From DAOPJM01 sp035399665 (GTDB taxonomy: Bacteria > Bacillota > Clostridia > Christensenellales > CAG-138), in NCBI GenBank assembly GCA_035399665.1, contig DAOPJM010000004.1, forward strand, positions 1 to 64,000: a DNA stretch of 64,000 nucleotides, read 5' to 3'. Shown in pieces: positions 45,254-53,296 of this stretch. Positions within the stretch are counted from its first letter, which is position 1, and every line of letters begins with the position of its first letter. A program made the position numbers and the translations under genes. Below the pieces are notes generated by a model. It did not search any database, was not told the origin of the DNA, and saw only the letters and a program-made list of their open reading frames with translations.

Positions 45254-45346
45254 GCGGGGGTACGTTGGCGCAGCATAATAGCATGACAGCGGGGGTGCGT
45301 TGGCGGAGTATAATAGCATGACAGCGGGGCGTGTTGGCAGCATATA
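45254..45346 (+). repeat. 35-bp tandem repeat, about 2.6 units
   Basis: Units at 45254, 45289 and 45324 begin GCGGGGGTRCGTTGGCG and end ATAATAGCATGACA; the third is cut short. It starts where repeat copy C ends. The gene-free stretch 44994-45537 thus holds copy C, this tandem and the promoter at 45484; nothing else is seen. Confidence 0.8.
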
Positions 45347-45483
45347 CAACGGCGTGCTTTCGTCGTTCGGCAATACTCCAATGTCGCTCGCGCTGTTCTG
45401 CGGCTTGCATACATCATCTATATAATTCCCATGTAATCATTTATGATTTTCAGAAAACTTTACGCTTATGTCACATACCCAAC

Positions 45484-45512
45484 TTGCGATTTATCTTATC
45501 ATGGTTTATAAT
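45484..45512 (+). promoter_or_regulatory. Promoter of the beta-propeller gene
   Basis: TTGCGA, 17-base spacer, TATAAT, about 26 bases before the ATG behind GGAGGTG. Confidence 0.7.
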
Positions 45513-45537
45513 TTACTGTATAAGTGGAGGTGTCTAC

Positions 45538-47394
45538 ATGGCGAAACGCAGACGCAGACTGTTTCAACCGAGATTCTTTGTATTCTTAATTGCCGCGGCG
45601 GTATTGCTGACCGGCATTATCCTGCTGTCTTCGCTCGTTGTCGATAAAATCAAAGAGGCCAAGGCAAGGGAGAGCCTTACCCTGCCGCAGGCGGTCAACC
45701 CCATAGCCACCATTGATCCCGACGCCACGGCTGACCCTAACGCCACGGCCACGCCCGCGATAGGCGTTATCGCAACACCCAATCCCCTGTCAGAGAGCGC
45801 GGTCTATACCGTGAGCGCGGCCGAGTCCGCAATAAGCACCAAGACGGGCTTTACGACCGAGATCAGAATCAACAACCTTGACGCGATATACTCCGACTAT
45901 TCGGGCTTTTCCTCCCTATCCTTCCCCTATTACAGCAAGTACAGCACGACCGCGGGCGTCACCACCTTCGGCGGCAACAACTACCGCAACAGCTTCTCCT
46001 ACGGCACGGTGACCGTGGCTATGCAGAAGCTTTCCTCGGTTTGGACTGGCTCGATGGGTTCGCTCGGGGGCTTTGCGGGCGCAAGCTGGACGGGACAGCC
46101 GCTCATCGTGCAATGGAACTCGGAGGTTTTGCCGCTCTTGGGCGTTTCGACCACCTACAAGAGCACCGAAGGCTTCACCGAGGTCATCTATCCCTCCGCC
46201 GACGGCAACATCTACTTTTACGAGCTGACTACGGGCAGTCAGACGCGCACACCCATAAACGTGGGAGTGTCGCTTATGGGTACGGCGACTCTTGACCCCA
46301 CGGGGCTTCCCATGCTATATGTCGGGCAGGGTGTGCAGGCCGAGAACAGCAGGGGAAATTTGGTCTCCTACGTCTACGCGGTCAACCTAATCACGAATCA
46401 GGTTTGCTACACCTTTGGCGGCAAGGACTATTTCTCCCTGCGCGACGACTGGTGCGCCTACGATTCCTCGCCCCTGATAATTAACGACACCATATTCATG
46501 CCCTGCGAAACGGGCGTGCTGTACACCATTAAGCTGAATACCAAGATGGACTGGACGGCGGGCACTATAAGCATAGACCCCGGCGACAGGATAAAGCTGC
46601 GCTATAAGGGCAGCGGGTACTCCTCAACCTCCGAGACGGGCAAGCGCTGGTACGGCTTTGAGTCCTCCGCCGCGGCCTTCCGCAACTACCTCTACCTTGC
46701 CGACAACGGCGGGCGGCTCATGTGCATTGACATAAACAATATGACCCTGCAATTCGTAGTGGATTTAGGCGGAGACACGGACGCTACGCCTGTGATTGAG
46801 GAGGACGGCGCCGCTAACACCGCCTACCTCTACACCGCCAATCAGACTATGACGCAGGACGCCTCGCTGCCATCGGGCTTCGGGGTCTGCACCGTGCGCA
46901 AGATAAACGCCTTGACGGGCGCGGTCGCATGGGCGCAGACGCAGGTTTGTTATGTCGGGGACGGTACGGTAAAATCGGGCTGCAGGTCCACGCCTCACAT
47001 AGGCCATGGGCAGATAGGCAATCTTCTTATATGCTCCTTCTATGGCGCGGGTCTGGTATCGACCGCCGAGGACGGCACGGTATCTTACAGCTACGGCGGG
47101 CGCATTGTGGCATATGACCGTTCCTCGGGCGCGATCGTCTGGAGTATAGATCAGCAGGGCGACGCCGATTACCTGTCCTCGCCGCTCGTTGTGTATACCG
47201 AAGCGGGAGCGGCATACCTCATAGCCTGCGACCGTGCGGGCGGAATCAAGCTCTATAACGCCGTTTCGGGGACGCTTCTGGACAGCTTCGACACCGGTTC
47301 GCGTATCGACGCCACGCCCGCCGCGTTCGGGAACTACATCGTGATAGCCACCTGCGGCTCCGTCCCCAAGGTGTACGGGCTGAAAATAAGTTAA
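45538..47394 (+). CDS. Membrane-anchored PQQ-like beta-propeller protein
   Basis: A 618-residue protein with a basic start (MAKRRRRLFQPRF), one membrane helix (about 15-37) and a Thr/Ala/Pro-rich spacer with DPDATADPNATATP. The rest has repeated blade-like units such as SADGNIYFYELTTG, GGRIVAYDRSSGAIVWSIDQ and GGIKLYNAVSGTLLDSFDT, typical of the quinoprotein/PQQ-like propeller fold. No PQQ-binding Trp dock or enzymatic residue is evident, so a binding role is more likely. The start at 45538 follows GGAGGTGTCTAC; a longer frame to 45331 runs through the promoter and repeat. Confidence 0.8.
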   Translation: MAKRRRRLFQPRFFVFLIAAAVLLTGIILLSSLVVDKIKEAKARESLTLPQAVNPIATIDPDATADPNATATPAIGVIATPNPLSESAVYTVSAAESAISTKTGFTTEIRINNLDAIYSDYSGFSSLSFPYYSKYSTTAGVTTFGGNNYRNSFSYGTVTVAMQKLSSVWTGSMGSLGGFAGASWTGQPLIVQWNSEVLPLLGVSTTYKSTEGFTEVIYPSADGNIYFYELTTGSQTRTPINVGVSLMGTATLDPTGLPMLYVGQGVQAENSRGNLVSYVYAVNLITNQVCYTFGGKDYFSLRDDWCAYDSSPLIINDTIFMPCETGVLYTIKLNTKMDWTAGTISIDPGDRIKLRYKGSGYSSTSETGKRWYGFESSAAAFRNYLYLADNGGRLMCIDINNMTLQFVVDLGGDTDATPVIEEDGAANTAYLYTANQTMTQDASLPSGFGVCTVRKINALTGAVAWAQTQVCYVGDGTVKSGCRSTPHIGHGQIGNLLICSFYGAGLVSTAEDGTVSYSYGGRIVAYDRSSGAIVWSIDQQGDADYLSSPLVVYTEAGAAYLIACDRAGGIKLYNAVSGTLLDSFDTGSRIDATPAAFGNYIVIATCGSVPKVYGLKIS

Positions 47395-47440
47395 TGTAGG
47401 GACGGTTGGAAAGGCTGCATAGCTCCTTATTGTCATTATT

Positions 47441-47650
47441 CCGTCGTGAGCGCCCCTTGACTTTTATGCTTTCGGCAAGATCCTTCGCTGTTAGCTCAGG
47501 ATGACAGCGGAGGTTGAAGGGCGAATAGGGAATAGAATTAAGAGCGGTTAAATCCTCACTGTCATCCTGAGGAGCGACAGTGACGAAGGATCCTGAAACA
47601 AGCTTGCGGTGAAAAGAGCCGCTCCCCCGCTGCGGCAGGGTTCCCGCCGT
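47441..47650 (+). repeat. Intergenic repeat, right-spacer-left arrangement (copy D)
   Basis: The right half (GTGAGCGCCCCTTGAC...GATCCTTCGCTG...CTCAGGATGAC), a 53-base spacer and the left half (GTCATCCTGAGGAGCGACAG...GAAGGATCCTG, then GCTCCCCCGC). The two halves can pair into a long hairpin. It fills most of the 303-base stretch before deoB; no promoter is clear there. Nearly the same sequence recurs at 48921. Confidence 0.88.
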
Positions 47651-47697
47651 ACCACAATATCGCATTCAACGTGTTTACATAGAAAGGACAAAAAACA

Positions 47698-48867
47698 ATG
47701 AAGAAACGTGTGATTCTTATCGTGCTTGACAGCGTGGGCATAGGCGCGCTTCCCGACGCCGCCGATTTCGGCGACGCGGGCGCGAATACCCTTGGCAACA
47801 TCTACAAGGTGCGCGGACGCCTTGACATACCCAACATGGTCAGTATGGGCATAGGCGACATTACGGGCAGTCTGCTCCCCAAGTGCGACACGCCGATAGG
47901 CGCGTACGGCAAGTGCGCCGAGCGAACCCATGCCAAGGACACCACCTGCGGGCATTGGGAAATCTCCGGTCTTGCGCTTGATCAAGCCTTCAAGACCTTC
48001 CCGAACGGCTTCCCCCGCGAGTTCATGGACAAGTTTGAAAAGGCCGTGGGGCGCGGAACCTTGGGCAACTGCGTCGCAAGCGGCACGGAAATTATTCAGC
48101 GACTGGGCGACGAGCATGTCGCCACGGGCAAGCTCATAATCTACACCTCCGCCGACAGCGTGTTCCAGATTGCCGCGCACGAGGACGTAGTCCCCTTGGA
48201 GGAACTGTATCACATCTGCGAGACCGCGCGCGCCATGCTCACGGGCGACTACATGGTAGGCAGGGTTATAGCAAGGCCCTTCGTCGGCGCGAACGGTGAG
48301 TATACGCGCACCGAGAACCGCCGCGACTACGCGCTTGCACCCTTCAAGGACACCATTTTAGACGGGTTGACCAAGGATGGGCTTGAGGTTATAGGCGTGG
48401 GCAAGATAGAGGACATCTTCTGTCATCGCGGAATCAGTGTGACCAACCACACCAAGAACAATTTCACGGGCATTGCCGCCACCGAGGAGTACATCAGAAG
48501 CGGCGAGGGCGATTTCGTGTTCGTCAACTTGGTTGACACGGACATGCTTTACGGGCATAGGAACAATGTAGAGGGCTATGCAGGCGCGCTTGAATACTTT
48601 GACGGACACCTTGAGAGTATGCTCAAGGACCTGCGCGAGGGCGATATACTCATGATTACCGCCGACCACGGCTGCGACCCCACCTATCCCGGCACCGACC
48701 ATACCCGCGAGTATATACCCCTGCTCATCGCGGGTCAGGGCGTAAAGGCGGGCGTGAACCTTGGGATACGCTCCACCTTCGCGGACATCGGCTCCACGGT
48801 GTACGATTACCTCACGGGCAAGACTTGGCGTGAGGGCAGCTCCTTTTTGAAGGATATTGAAAAGTAG
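47698..48867 (+). CDS. deoB: Phosphopentomutase
   Basis: Interconverts (deoxy)ribose 1- and 5-phosphate in nucleoside breakdown. The 389-residue alkaline-phosphatase-type protein shows VILIVLDSVGIGALPDA, THAKDTTCGHWEISG, and the metal site DTDMLYGHRNN and ITADHGCDPT. RBS AAAGGAC. It is a single gene between two direct copies of the intergenic repeat (D and E) rather than in a deo operon. Confidence 0.97.
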   Translation: MKKRVILIVLDSVGIGALPDAADFGDAGANTLGNIYKVRGRLDIPNMVSMGIGDITGSLLPKCDTPIGAYGKCAERTHAKDTTCGHWEISGLALDQAFKTFPNGFPREFMDKFEKAVGRGTLGNCVASGTEIIQRLGDEHVATGKLIIYTSADSVFQIAAHEDVVPLEELYHICETARAMLTGDYMVGRVIARPFVGANGEYTRTENRRDYALAPFKDTILDGLTKDGLEVIGVGKIEDIFCHRGISVTNHTKNNFTGIAATEEYIRSGEGDFVFVNLVDTDMLYGHRNNVEGYAGALEYFDGHLESMLKDLREGDILMITADHGCDPTYPGTDHTREYIPLLIAGQGVKAGVNLGIRSTFADIGSTVYDYLTGKTWREGSSFLKDIEK

Positions 48868-48920
48868 GGGCGGATACCATCCGCCGTTTGTGACAAGCGC
48901 GTCCGCTTGTGGCAGGGTTC

Positions 48921-49121
48921 CCGCCGTGAGCGCCCCTTGACTTTTATGCTTTCGGCAAGATCCTTCGCTGTTAGCTCAGGATGACGGCGGAGGTTGAAGG
49001 GCGAATAGAAAATAGACTTGAGAGCGGCTAAATCCCCACTGTCATCCTGAGGAGCGACAGTGACGAAGGATCTTGAAACAGGCTTGCGGTGAAAAGTCCC
49101 GCTCCCCCGTTGCGACAAGCG
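48921..49121 (+). repeat. Intergenic repeat, right-spacer-left arrangement (copy E)
   Basis: About the same 200 bases and the same orientation as copy D, including the spacer (GAGGTTGAAGGGCGAATAG and CTAAATCC). It accounts for most of the 313-base stretch between deoB and the phzF-like gene. Confidence 0.88.
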
Positions 49122-49180
49122 CGTTCGCCAACCTTACGGCATAAGCTTACAGAGAATTACCCATTAAGGAGGACAGCCCC

Positions 49181-50044
49181 ATGCGAATATTCGTGGCCGA
49201 CGCTTTCACGGACAAGCCCTTTTGCGGCAATCAAGCCGCCGTTGTGCCGCTCGGCAGGGAGCCTTTCCCCTCCGATGAGCTTATGCAGAGCATTGCCGCC
49301 GAGATGAAGCACTCCGAGACCGCCTTTGTGCGCCGTTTGGGTCAGGGCGGGTACGCTCTGCGCTTCTTCACCCCAAAGGGCGAGGTAGAGCTTTGCGGTC
49401 ATGCCACCGTCGCGGCGTTCACCGTGTTGCGCGAGCTGCGCGGACTACCGAGGGGCGACTGCGAGGCCGTCACTAAGGCGGGCGCGATAAGGGTCAGCGT
49501 CGATGCGCACACCGTTTGGCTGGACATGGCCGACGCGCAGGTAGTCCGAAAGCTCGACCCCGACGAATGCTCCGCGCTGTACTCGGCCTACGGGCTGCCG
49601 CTCTCCTGCCGCCCCTTGGAGCTTGAGCCGGTCATAGTCAACGTAGGTCTTTCCGATGTTATCATGCCGGTGTCAAGCAAGGCCGTTCTCCTGTCCGCGG
49701 TGCAGAACGAGGAAGCGGTTTCGGCGTTATCTCTAAAATGGGGAGTGACGGGCGTGCATATGTACGCGCTTGACGAGGGCGCGTTCACGGCGCGCTGCCG
49801 CAACTTCGCGCCGCTCTACGGCATCATTGAGGAGTGCGCCACAGGCACCTCGAACGGCGGGCTTACCCAATATCTTTACACGAAGGGACTTATCGCCTTG
49901 AACGAGGTCAACAGCTTTTTGCAGGGCGAGAGCATGGGTCGTCCCTCCGTTGTCGAAAGCCGAATAGAGCTTGTGCGGGACAGAGCGACCCTCAGGGTGG
50001 GCGGCTCGGCCGTTATCACCTTGGAGGGCGAGCTAAAGCTTTAG
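49181..50044 (+). CDS. PhzF-family isomerase/epimerase
   Basis: The 287-residue protein has the two-barrel PhzF fold: VADAFTDKPFCGNQAAVV at the start, the catalytic Glu in KHSETAFV near residue 46, and CGHATVAAFTVL near 72. A second block EECATGTSNGGLTQYL mirrors the other half of the active site. Most family members of this kind have no known substrate; phenazine synthesis is not implied. AAGGAGG lies upstream of the ATG. Confidence 0.9.
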   Translation: MRIFVADAFTDKPFCGNQAAVVPLGREPFPSDELMQSIAAEMKHSETAFVRRLGQGGYALRFFTPKGEVELCGHATVAAFTVLRELRGLPRGDCEAVTKAGAIRVSVDAHTVWLDMADAQVVRKLDPDECSALYSAYGLPLSCRPLELEPVIVNVGLSDVIMPVSSKAVLLSAVQNEEAVSALSLKWGVTGVHMYALDEGAFTARCRNFAPLYGIIEECATGTSNGGLTQYLYTKGLIALNEVNSFLQGESMGRPSVVESRIELVRDRATLRVGGSAVITLEGELKL

Positions 50045-50094
50045 CGTACCATATAAAAAGCCATGCGGCGTGCGCTGCAATCTTGGAATTTTAC

Positions 50095-50122
50095 TTGCGG
50101 TCATGGCTTGTTATGCTATAAT
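50095..50122 (+). promoter_or_regulatory. Promoter of the DUF4349-like lipoprotein gene
   Basis: TTGCGG, 16-base spacer, TGC-TATAAT (extended -10), 31 bases before the ATG. Confidence 0.65.
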
Positions 50123-50152
50123 AATTAAAGCAATCTGAAGTTTGGGGGATCA

Positions 50153-51244
50153 ATGAAAAGAATCGTTTCCATCATCATAGTTTTACTCCTTGCGCTGACC
50201 CTGTGCGGCTGCTCCTTTGAGACCGCAAACACGCAGTACCGCACAACCTTCACGGTGGTGAACGAGTCGGACTTCGCCGCGATACCCTTCACCGACCCCA
50301 ACTCGGTAAGGCGGGTGATGTACGCCTTTGGAACGGTCAACTTCACCGAGGATGTGCAGGCCTTCACCGCGCTTTGCGAGGAGCTTGACGGCTATGTCTA
50401 CGATTCAGTGGTTCAGACCGACGCAAGGAGCAGCGCGGAGATGATACTGCGCATCCCTCATGAGAGCGCGGACGCCTTTCTTGCCGCCCTTGAAACCGAG
50501 ACCGACACTCGCATTCGCCTGTATTACAGCGACGACAATGGCGACGTCACGACGGAGCTGGAGCTTGCCCAAAGCTCGGTCAAGTCCAAGCAGGCCGCGA
50601 CAGAAAACCTTCAACGCATAATCGAAACCACAAGCTCCGCCGCCGAGCTGATGAGCGCGGAAAACTCCTTGGAATCGCTGAACCGCGAGATAAGCGAGCT
50701 AAACTCCGAGATTGCCGCCTATGAGGTAATGCTTCGGTACGCGAGCTTCGTTCTGATAGTTCGCGCCCCCACGCTTGAATCCCTCTCCACGGGCGAGGGG
50801 CAGCTTGTCAATATAAACGAGACGAGCGGCTTAGGCGGCTTTCTGCTGTTTCTGCGGCGGAATCTCAAATACGTCGCCATAATCGGGGCCTTGCTGCTTG
50901 TAGTCATAGGCGCGGTTGTAATGACCGAGATTAAGCGCAGACGGGACGCCAAACGCCGCCGCAGAAAGCGCCGCATCCACAGCGAAAGTCCCTCCGACGT
51001 GCAGCAGTGGCAGCACAGCGAGGCTTCACACTCATCTTCGGAGCAGCATCACCATCACCATGAGGACTTCTCCAACGAAACCGGCCCCATCTACTGGGCG
51101 GACGGTAAAATGCTGAACTCCGTCACGGCGAGGGGCGCGGATACGGCCGCTGTGAACAGCGACTGTGCAAACAGCGGTTCGGACAGCATCGACAAGCAAA
51201 AGCCCGAACGGGAACCAAACGATGAATCGGGAAAAGAAGAGTAA
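50153..51244 (+). CDS. DUF4349-like lipoprotein with coiled coil, membrane helix and His cluster
   Basis: The 363-residue protein has a lipobox (LTLCGCS), a domain at about 60-130 (MILRIPHESADAFLAAL), a coiled coil (about 135-200, with SAENSLESLNREISELNSEI in part), a membrane helix (about 240-262) and a basic stop (RRRDAKRRRRKRR). This order matches DUF4349 proteins, whose function is unknown. The cytoplasmic tail has five consecutive His and is acidic at the end. Its 3' end overlaps the next gene by 23 bases, so the two are probably coupled. Confidence 0.75.
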   Translation: MKRIVSIIIVLLLALTLCGCSFETANTQYRTTFTVVNESDFAAIPFTDPNSVRRVMYAFGTVNFTEDVQAFTALCEELDGYVYDSVVQTDARSSAEMILRIPHESADAFLAALETETDTRIRLYYSDDNGDVTTELELAQSSVKSKQAATENLQRIIETTSSAAELMSAENSLESLNREISELNSEIAAYEVMLRYASFVLIVRAPTLESLSTGEGQLVNINETSGLGGFLLFLRRNLKYVAIIGALLLVVIGAVVMTEIKRRRDAKRRRRKRRIHSESPSDVQQWQHSEASHSSSEQHHHHHEDFSNETGPIYWADGKMLNSVTARGADTAAVNSDCANSGSDSIDKQKPEREPNDESGKEE

Positions 51245-52415
51245 GTCCCCCGACAAACGCCGCCGCCTGCTTTTCGGTACGCGCTTTGGGCCGTGGCTTA
51301 GTGTGCTTCTGTGCCTTGCGCTGCTTGTCGGCGCGGGGCTTTTGTTCTACTATTTCGGGCTGCCCTTCTGCAAGACCGTCATCAATATGAAACCCGACCT
51401 AAGCTCCTGCATAGCTAAAGAGCCTGAGCCCTCCGCGGAGCCAACCGCCAAACCCACGGCCGTACCCACCGAAATCCCCGGCATAGCCCACGCGCTCTAC
51501 GGCTGTAACCTTGCCTCGGCGCAGGTGGAGGTCATCATACCCGAATATCAGTATCTTGCCGACTACGGCATAGTTGACAACACCCTCTATTTCGTGGGCG
51601 GCAACTACACCCAGGACGGCACGGCGGCGTTTGTCTGCCTGCTCCTGTACAACCTTGAAAGCAGGTCAACAGAGTACCTCAAGCTTCCCTTGGAGTACAA
51701 GAGCCTGCGCGGTATTGCGGTGTCCCATGGCTGGATATGCTACGCCGATGTAATGGCGGCGGGCGGCGGCAGGCTTATGGCGTACAACAGGGCAAGCGGC
51801 GAGGCTGTCATGATAAAAACCCTGCACTTGGGTATTCCGAGGCTTGCGCTTTGGGAGAATTACCTTTGCTTTGTTGAACGCAGCGGCAGCACCCGCGACA
51901 AGCTCTATGTAATCGATCTTGAAACCATGGAGCATGTCACGCTGGAGATATTCAACAGCTCGGACTATGCGCTGTCCGCGCCCTGCATGGCGGGGGGTGC
52001 GCTCGTCTATGCCGACCCCAACGGGCTTTTGACCACGCTTGACCTTGAAACGGGCGACATTGAAAGGCTCGACTGCGGAATGTACATCCATGACCCCAAG
52101 ACAAACGGAGAGCTTACCGCTTATCTTTCGGGCAGCCACGGGGAGGACACCGGGCTGTACTATCTTGATGTGAATGACAAGCCCGTCCTTGTCGCAGAGG
52201 GTGTGGTGGACTTTGCCGTGGGCGAGGACTTCATAGCCTATGAGTGCCTTGATAAGGTTTTCGTGTATTTCGTGTCGGACGGGGCGACCTTCTGCATCAC
52301 CCGCAGCGACGAGCAGGCGCAGCTTTTGACGGCGGGCGGGGAGTATGTCTGCTATATGGATGTGACTTGGCGCGACAAGGACATCACGGAGTTTATGAAC
52401 GTTATTAACCCATAA
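51222..52415 (+). CDS. Membrane-anchored beta-propeller-like protein
   Basis: A 397-residue protein with a basic N-terminus, a membrane helix (about 23-45) and a Pro/Thr/Glu spacer (EPSAEPTAKPTAVPTEIPG). The outside part has repeated strand units such as GGRLMAYNRASGEAVMI, DKLYVIDLETMEHVTL and NGLLTTLDLETGDIERL, similar to DUF5050-like or WD-type propellers. The start at 51222 lies inside the previous gene, preceded by CGGGAA; the frame extends further upstream but only within that gene. It has the same layout as the protein at 45538, but no close sequence likeness is evident. Confidence 0.7.
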   Translation: MNREKKSKSPDKRRRLLFGTRFGPWLSVLLCLALLVGAGLLFYYFGLPFCKTVINMKPDLSSCIAKEPEPSAEPTAKPTAVPTEIPGIAHALYGCNLASAQVEVIIPEYQYLADYGIVDNTLYFVGGNYTQDGTAAFVCLLLYNLESRSTEYLKLPLEYKSLRGIAVSHGWICYADVMAAGGGRLMAYNRASGEAVMIKTLHLGIPRLALWENYLCFVERSGSTRDKLYVIDLETMEHVTLEIFNSSDYALSAPCMAGGALVYADPNGLLTTLDLETGDIERLDCGMYIHDPKTNGELTAYLSGSHGEDTGLYYLDVNDKPVLVAEGVVDFAVGEDFIAYECLDKVFVYFVSDGATFCITRSDEQAQLLTAGGEYVCYMDVTWRDKDITEFMNVINP

Positions 52416-52465
52416 AAGGAGATAACAAAGACCCCGAAGTGTCGGGGGCAAAGGAGGAGCAATCG

Positions 52466-52957
52466 ATGTTTAGGCCAATGCGAAGAAAGCTGCAGGTTCT
52501 GTCTGTGGAGGAAACCGTTGATATACTCAATCGGAATACGGCGGGTACGCTCGCGCTGTCGGGCGACGACGGGTATCCGTACTCCGTGCCGATGAGCTAT
52601 GCGTATCAGGACGGCAAAATCTTCTTTCACTGCGCAAAGACGGGTCACAAGATGGACGCCGTTAAAGCCTGCGACAAGGCCTCTTTTTGTGTTATCGACA
52701 GGGATGAGGTCATGCCAGAGAAATACACCACCCTGTTTCAAAGCGTAATCGCGTTCGGAAGGATACGAGTGGTGGACGACCCTGACGAACGGCTTGCCGC
52801 GCTGAAGCTCTTAGGGGAAAAATACAGCACCAATTCCGAGGAGGAGCTAAAGCGGCATATAGACGGACGGCTTTCAGCCGTGGCCGTTCTTGAGCTTGAC
52901 ATAGAACACATGAGCGGCAAGGAAGGCTTTGAGCTTGTGAGGATGCGTCAGGCATAG
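52466..52957 (+). CDS. Pyridoxamine 5'-phosphate oxidase-like flavin-binding protein (NimA-type)
   Basis: The 163-residue split-barrel protein begins FRPMRRKLQVLSVEETVDIL. TAGTLALSGDDGYPYSVPMSYAYQDGK and IFFHCAKTGHKMDAVK carry the flavin-contact residues typical of the NimA group. Such proteins reduce small molecules such as nitroimidazoles in some anaerobes; the substrate here is unknown. AAAGGAGGAGC precedes the ATG. A GC hairpin (CCCCGA/TCGGGG) sits just before that RBS. Confidence 0.85.
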   Translation: MFRPMRRKLQVLSVEETVDILNRNTAGTLALSGDDGYPYSVPMSYAYQDGKIFFHCAKTGHKMDAVKACDKASFCVIDRDEVMPEKYTTLFQSVIAFGRIRVVDDPDERLAALKLLGEKYSTNSEEELKRHIDGRLSAVAVLELDIEHMSGKEGFELVRMRQA

Positions 52958-53094
52958 GGCTGCAAAAAAGCTGAAGCGTTGTGAACACGCTCACCCGTCC
53001 AAGTTCTTTAATTCCATAAAGCAAAAGCAACGGCGGCATTTGCTTTTTGTTGTTAGCTTTTGAAATCTTGGGGCAAGAAATATGTTGTCCGCTA

Positions 53095-53123
53095 TTGACT
53101 TTTGTTTCGGATACACTTAAAAT
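53095..53123 (+). promoter_or_regulatory. Promoter of rny
   Basis: TTGACT, 17-base spacer, TAAAAT; leads a leader of about 165 bases before the rny ATG. Confidence 0.6.
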
Positions 53124-53136
53124 ATACAGGAGTAAT

Positions 53137-53206
53137 CATACACCGCTGTGTATGTTCATAGATAGACTGAAAAAATTAGCTTGACAAGAGCGTACAGAGT
53201 ACGCTC
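53137..53206 (+). other. Two perfect hairpins in the rny leader
   Basis: CATACAC-CGCT-GTGTATG (53137-53154) and GAGCGTAC-AGA-GTACGCTC (53188-53206). The second follows TTGACA (53181-53186). They may act in the RNA or as protein sites. The stretch 52958-53296 has no other recognisable content. Confidence 0.6.
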
Positions 53207-53296
53207 ATGATATACAAGTACAGTTCTATAAGCCCTTTTTATGAGCAGTGGATCAGCCGTGTTTTGTGTTGCATTATCATAGATTGGAGCTGGATT

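Noticed and set aside
45254..45346. CRISPR array
   Set aside because: Units of 35 bases follow one another with no spacers between them, and no cas genes are nearby.
45538..47394. PQQ-dependent dehydrogenase
   Set aside because: Only the propeller blades are visible; the enzymatic PQQ and metal-binding residues and the usual signal/haem parts are not.
49181..50044. Phenazine biosynthesis locus
   Set aside because: A lone PhzF-family gene is common in bacteria without phenazines; no other phz gene is present.
53152..53184. Possible 10-residue leader peptide before rny
   Set aside because: The nearest AGGAG is about 20 bases upstream, too far, and the ORF sits over hairpin sequence.
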